Assembly: GCA_003448025.1 (NCBI GenBank)
Contig: DLXL01000540.1
Coordinates: 1-8,943, forward strand
Origin: Saprospirales bacterium
GTDB lineage: Bacteria; Bacteroidota; Bacteroidia; Chitinophagales; Saprospiraceae
Length of the DNA: 8,943 nucleotides
Direction of reading: 5' to 3'
The translations under genes were made by a program, and so were the position numbers. Under the pieces are notes generated by a model. That model ran no database searches. It was not told the origin of the DNA and was given only the letters and a program-made list of their open reading frames with translations. Within the stretch, counting starts at the first letter, position 1. Each line of letters starts with the position of its first letter. Of this stretch, positions 6,227-8,943 are shown piece after piece.

Positions 6227-8943
6227 ATGAAACAAATCCTTACTCTCTTTCTGTGCTGGTCTTGTCTTAATCTGCTTTCGGCCCAAAAGACCATCCGGAT
6301 GGATGATCCACCCAAAGCCTATCCTCCTGCAGTTTCAAAGGGGGAGTTTTTGGGCGAAATTCCTGCACTTCGATCTTTAAAGCAGCGAACAGATGTGCCA
6401 ACAGAGGTTCCGGCCAAACTGGCCCAAAAGCGGAACTACTTTTTTGCCAATAAGATCAATAACCCTGATTCAGAACCACAGAATGGCGATCCGTTAGCCA
6501 CTCCTACTGCGGAAAATCGGGAAAGCGGACCGGAAGTAACCATGATACACAACCTTGAAGGGTTGCGGGATCCGGGTGGTATAACCCCTCCGGATCCAAC
6601 CGGTGATATCGGCAAAAATCATTACCTTCAAATGACCAATGCTTCCGGTGGCTCCTGGATTCAGGTATGGGATAAAACGACCGGGCAATCCGTGTATGGC
6701 CCAACGCTTAGCTCAGGAATCTGGAGTCAGGTTAATACCGGAAGCATTGGCGATCCGATTGTACAGTACGATCATGAGGCGGAACGCTGGCTTATCATGG
6801 AATTGCAGGGGGTGTTTACCAATGAATTATTGCTGGCAATTTCAGACGATAGTGATCCCACGGGATCCTGGAAAGCCTATCGGTTTCAAACGCAGGGCTT
6901 TGGAGATTATCCAAAACTTTATGTGTGGAACAATGCCTATTTCATTACAGTGAACGAAATTACCAGTGGAAATGAATGCTCCGGATATGCGCTGGAACGT
7001 GAAGCCATCCTGAACGGAGAACCATTCTTTGATCTGTACCGTTTTGTGATGCCTAACTACGAGGCTATTGCTTACCAGCCGGCCACCGGCGCCGATTGGG
7101 AAGGAGCCACGCCACCTCCGCCCGGCAGCCCCGGTTATATTTTCAGGGTGTATGATGACGGCTGGGACGGCGGACAAGATCATTTGCAAATTTGGGAGGT
7201 GAATGTAGACTGGGATGATGCCTCTGCCAGTAGTATCACTGGACCGGAAAAAGTGTTCCCTGCGCCCTTTGAAACAAGGGTGTGTTTCGGCGGCGGATTG
7301 TTCGATTGTATTGAACAACCGGATGCCGGGGCGCCAAGGTTGACAGCTTTGGAAAATATCATTATGTACCGTGCCCCTTATCGCAACTTTGGAACACATG
7401 AATCGGTGGTATTGAACCACGTTTCTGACGTATCCAGCCAGGTAGGTGATGGTGGCGACGCTGCGGTACGCTGGTATGAGCTGCGAAAGGTTGGGGCCGG
7501 TAACTGGCAGATTCACCAGCAGGGTACCTATGCGCCGGATTTGCAAACCAACCGATTCATGGGCACCATTTGCACCGATGAAGCAGGAAATATTGCATTA
7601 GGGTATTCCGGCGTGGGCCCTACCGTATTTCCCGGCCTGTACCTTACAGGAAGGAGGGTTACAGACCCAATCGGAGAAATGCCGGTTGAAGAATATACAC
7701 TTGCTCCAGGGGCTAAATCACATACCTACGGCAATCGATGGGGCGATTACAGTAATATGAGTGTGGACCCGGAAGATGGCCGCACTTTTTGGTTTACCGG
7801 GGAATATCAGCCTGCGAATGCTAATTGGGGTACCCGAATTGGCGCTTTCAAACTACAGGTGGATACTTTTGATCTGAAGCCAATTGCATTGCTTTCCCCA
7901 CAGTCATCTGCGTTGCTGACAAATGGTGAATCCGTAAAGGTGAAAATCCTCAATGGAGGGTTGGTTACAGCTGAGAATTTTTCGGTTTCGTTGCTGGTTA
8001 ATGGAAACCTTATCGCAACGGAAAGCGTACCCGGCCAGATTGCTCCAGGCCAAAGTCTGGATTATATTTTTGCTGCAACAGTAGATATGCCGGTGGTTGG
8101 ATTTGATTATCAGGTAAATATCATTACCCATTACCAACCGGATCAGTTCACCAGAAATGATACGCTGAAAACGCTGGTGCAAAAATTAACCTCTAATGAC
8201 GTAGCCCCTGTTGGACGTTACAACCTGCCAGGTTTAGTATGCGGTTCAGAAACCGACTTTGGAATTATCTTCAAAAATGCATCTGGTTTGCCACTTACCA
8301 GTGCTAAAATCCACTGGCGGATTAATAACCAGCCTTTTAATATCTATGAATGGACCGGTAACCTTCCTCCAGGTGCAAAAGATACCATTGATCTGCACGC
8401 CACCGGAATTAAAGATGGTTTGAACGGCTTAAAAATTTTCACCACTGATCCCAATGGTGTTCCAGACGAAAGAACCTCCAACGATTCGCTTTCAGCCATA
8501 AAATTCATTGGTAATCTGGATGGTACCTATCTTACGGCAGAGGCTGAAACCACCAGTGGCGTGTTAGGCTGGGAATTACGCAGCCAAACCGATGTACTGC
8601 TTGCGTTGGGAGAGTTGAGTGCCGGGCAGAATTTTTCACTCATCTGCAGTGATGATGCTACTTGTTATAAGTTCTACCTGAAAGCAAACTCTTTTAACTG
8701 GCAGGGTCATTTCAGATTGTTGGACATTTATGGAAATGTGCTGGTCGAAGCCACTGAAGCCAATGCAGATCCACAGTTATATAATATTTGTACGCCTGCA
8801 CGTGTGAATGTTGACCTCGGTGCATTTGGTTTGTCCAGTCCGGTTTCAGGTCCGGGTCTTTCCAGCACTGAGCCTGTGACTATCCGGTTCCGCAATTTTG
8901 GCTTAACGCCACAAACAGGCATTGAACTCTCTTACCGATTGAA
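6227..8943 (+). CDS. Secreted beta-propeller-like protein with CARDB-like modules (3' end outside window)
   Basis: The frame is open from the ATG at 6227 to the window edge (905 full codons, no stop). Residues 1-19 form a signal peptide with likely cleavage at SA-Q. Residues of about 100-545 match a propeller-like secreted family I recognise from conserved strings but cannot name: PPDPTGDIG (121-129), GDPIVQYD (175-182), DYPKLYVW (227-234), WDGGQDHLQIW (313-323), YRNFGTHE (385-392), RWYELR (415-420), GNIALGYS (454-461) and WGDYSNMSVDP (505-515). CARDB/Ig-like modules follow at about 549-654 and 658-761. Next is a beta-rich module (766-862), then the start of another CARDB-like module (863 on). 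No catalytic residues were identified. No Shine-Dalgarno site precedes the ATG; the upstream sequence is A/T-rich, as is common in this phylum. By analogy with its neighbours it probably ends in a T9SS sorting domain, but that part is not visible. It is transcribed away from the minus-strand pair. Confidence 0.9.
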   Translation, partial: MKQILTLFLCWSCLNLLSAQKTIRMDDPPKAYPPAVSKGEFLGEIPALRSLKQRTDVPTEVPAKLAQKRNYFFANKINNPDSEPQNGDPLATPTAENRESGPEVTMIHNLEGLRDPGGITPPDPTGDIGKNHYLQMTNASGGSWIQVWDKTTGQSVYGPTLSSGIWSQVNTGSIGDPIVQYDHEAERWLIMELQGVFTNELLLAISDDSDPTGSWKAYRFQTQGFGDYPKLYVWNNAYFITVNEITSGNECSGYALEREAILNGEPFFDLYRFVMPNYEAIAYQPATGADWEGATPPPPGSPGYIFRVYDDGWDGGQDHLQIWEVNVDWDDASASSITGPEKVFPAPFETRVCFGGGLFDCIEQPDAGAPRLTALENIIMYRAPYRNFGTHESVVLNHVSDVSSQVGDGGDAAVRWYELRKVGAGNWQIHQQGTYAPDLQTNRFMGTICTDEAGNIALGYSGVGPTVFPGLYLTGRRVTDPIGEMPVEEYTLAPGAKSHTYGNRWGDYSNMSVDPEDGRTFWFTGEYQPANANWGTRIGAFKLQVDTFDLKPIALLSPQSSALLTNGESVKVKILNGGLVTAENFSVSLLVNGNLIATESVPGQIAPGQSLDYIFAATVDMPVVGFDYQVNIITHYQPDQFTRNDTLKTLVQKLTSNDVAPVGRYNLPGLVCGSETDFGIIFKNASGLPLTSAKIHWRINNQPFNIYEWTGNLPPGAKDTIDLHATGIKDGLNGLKIFTTDPNGVPDERTSNDSLSAIKFIGNLDGTYLTAEAETTSGVLGWELRSQTDVLLALGELSAGQNFSLICSDDATCYKFYLKANSFNWQGHFRLLDIYGNVLVEATEANADPQLYNICTPARVNVDLGAFGLSSPVSGPGLSSTEPVTIRFRNFGLTPQTGIELSYRL

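Noticed and set aside
6842..7546. 234-codon minus-strand open frame opposite the plus-strand propeller gene
   Set aside because: The sense frame carries the conserved propeller motifs throughout this interval. The antisense translation looks compositionally random and has no plausible start context.

Overview
This window looks like chromosomal DNA from a Bacteroidota bacterium, probably of the Saprospiria/Lewinella type. That placement is inferred from protein style and was not tested. The evidence is three very large secreted proteins with 'A-Q' signal-peptide cleavage sites, both known classes of type IX secretion system (T9SS) C-terminal sorting domain, weak or absent Shine-Dalgarno sequences, and one match to the Bacteroidota -7 promoter box (TAnnTTTG).

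Layout. Positions 1-63 hold four degenerate TCCGYGTTCC repeats. They run into a strong minus-strand intrinsic terminator (55-92). Two minus-strand genes follow, apparently as one transcription unit read from right to left. The upstream gene (3064-5988) encodes a 974-residue protein with a repeat propeller-like N-terminus, a DUF7619-like domain and a type A sorting signal. After only 42 bp comes the second gene (109-3021), a 970-residue, cysteine-rich, type B-sorted protein. A 238-bp divergent intergenic region (5989-6226) carries a CTCTGCGN octamer triplet and a candidate plus-strand promoter. The plus-strand gene starting at 6227 stays open to the window edge (905 codons seen). It encodes a secreted beta-propeller-like protein followed by CARDB-like modules.

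How they fit together. All three products should cross the inner membrane by Sec. The two complete ones should then cross the outer membrane by T9SS and be anchored or released at the surface. The third is probably also T9SS cargo, but its C-terminus is outside the window. No enzyme active site, secretion machinery, RNA gene, insertion sequence or CRISPR array was seen. The less ordinary features are a regularly spaced four-cysteine repeat in the 970-residue protein, a long palindrome read in frame inside the sorting domain of the 974-residue protein, and two kinds of short G/C-rich intergenic repeat.
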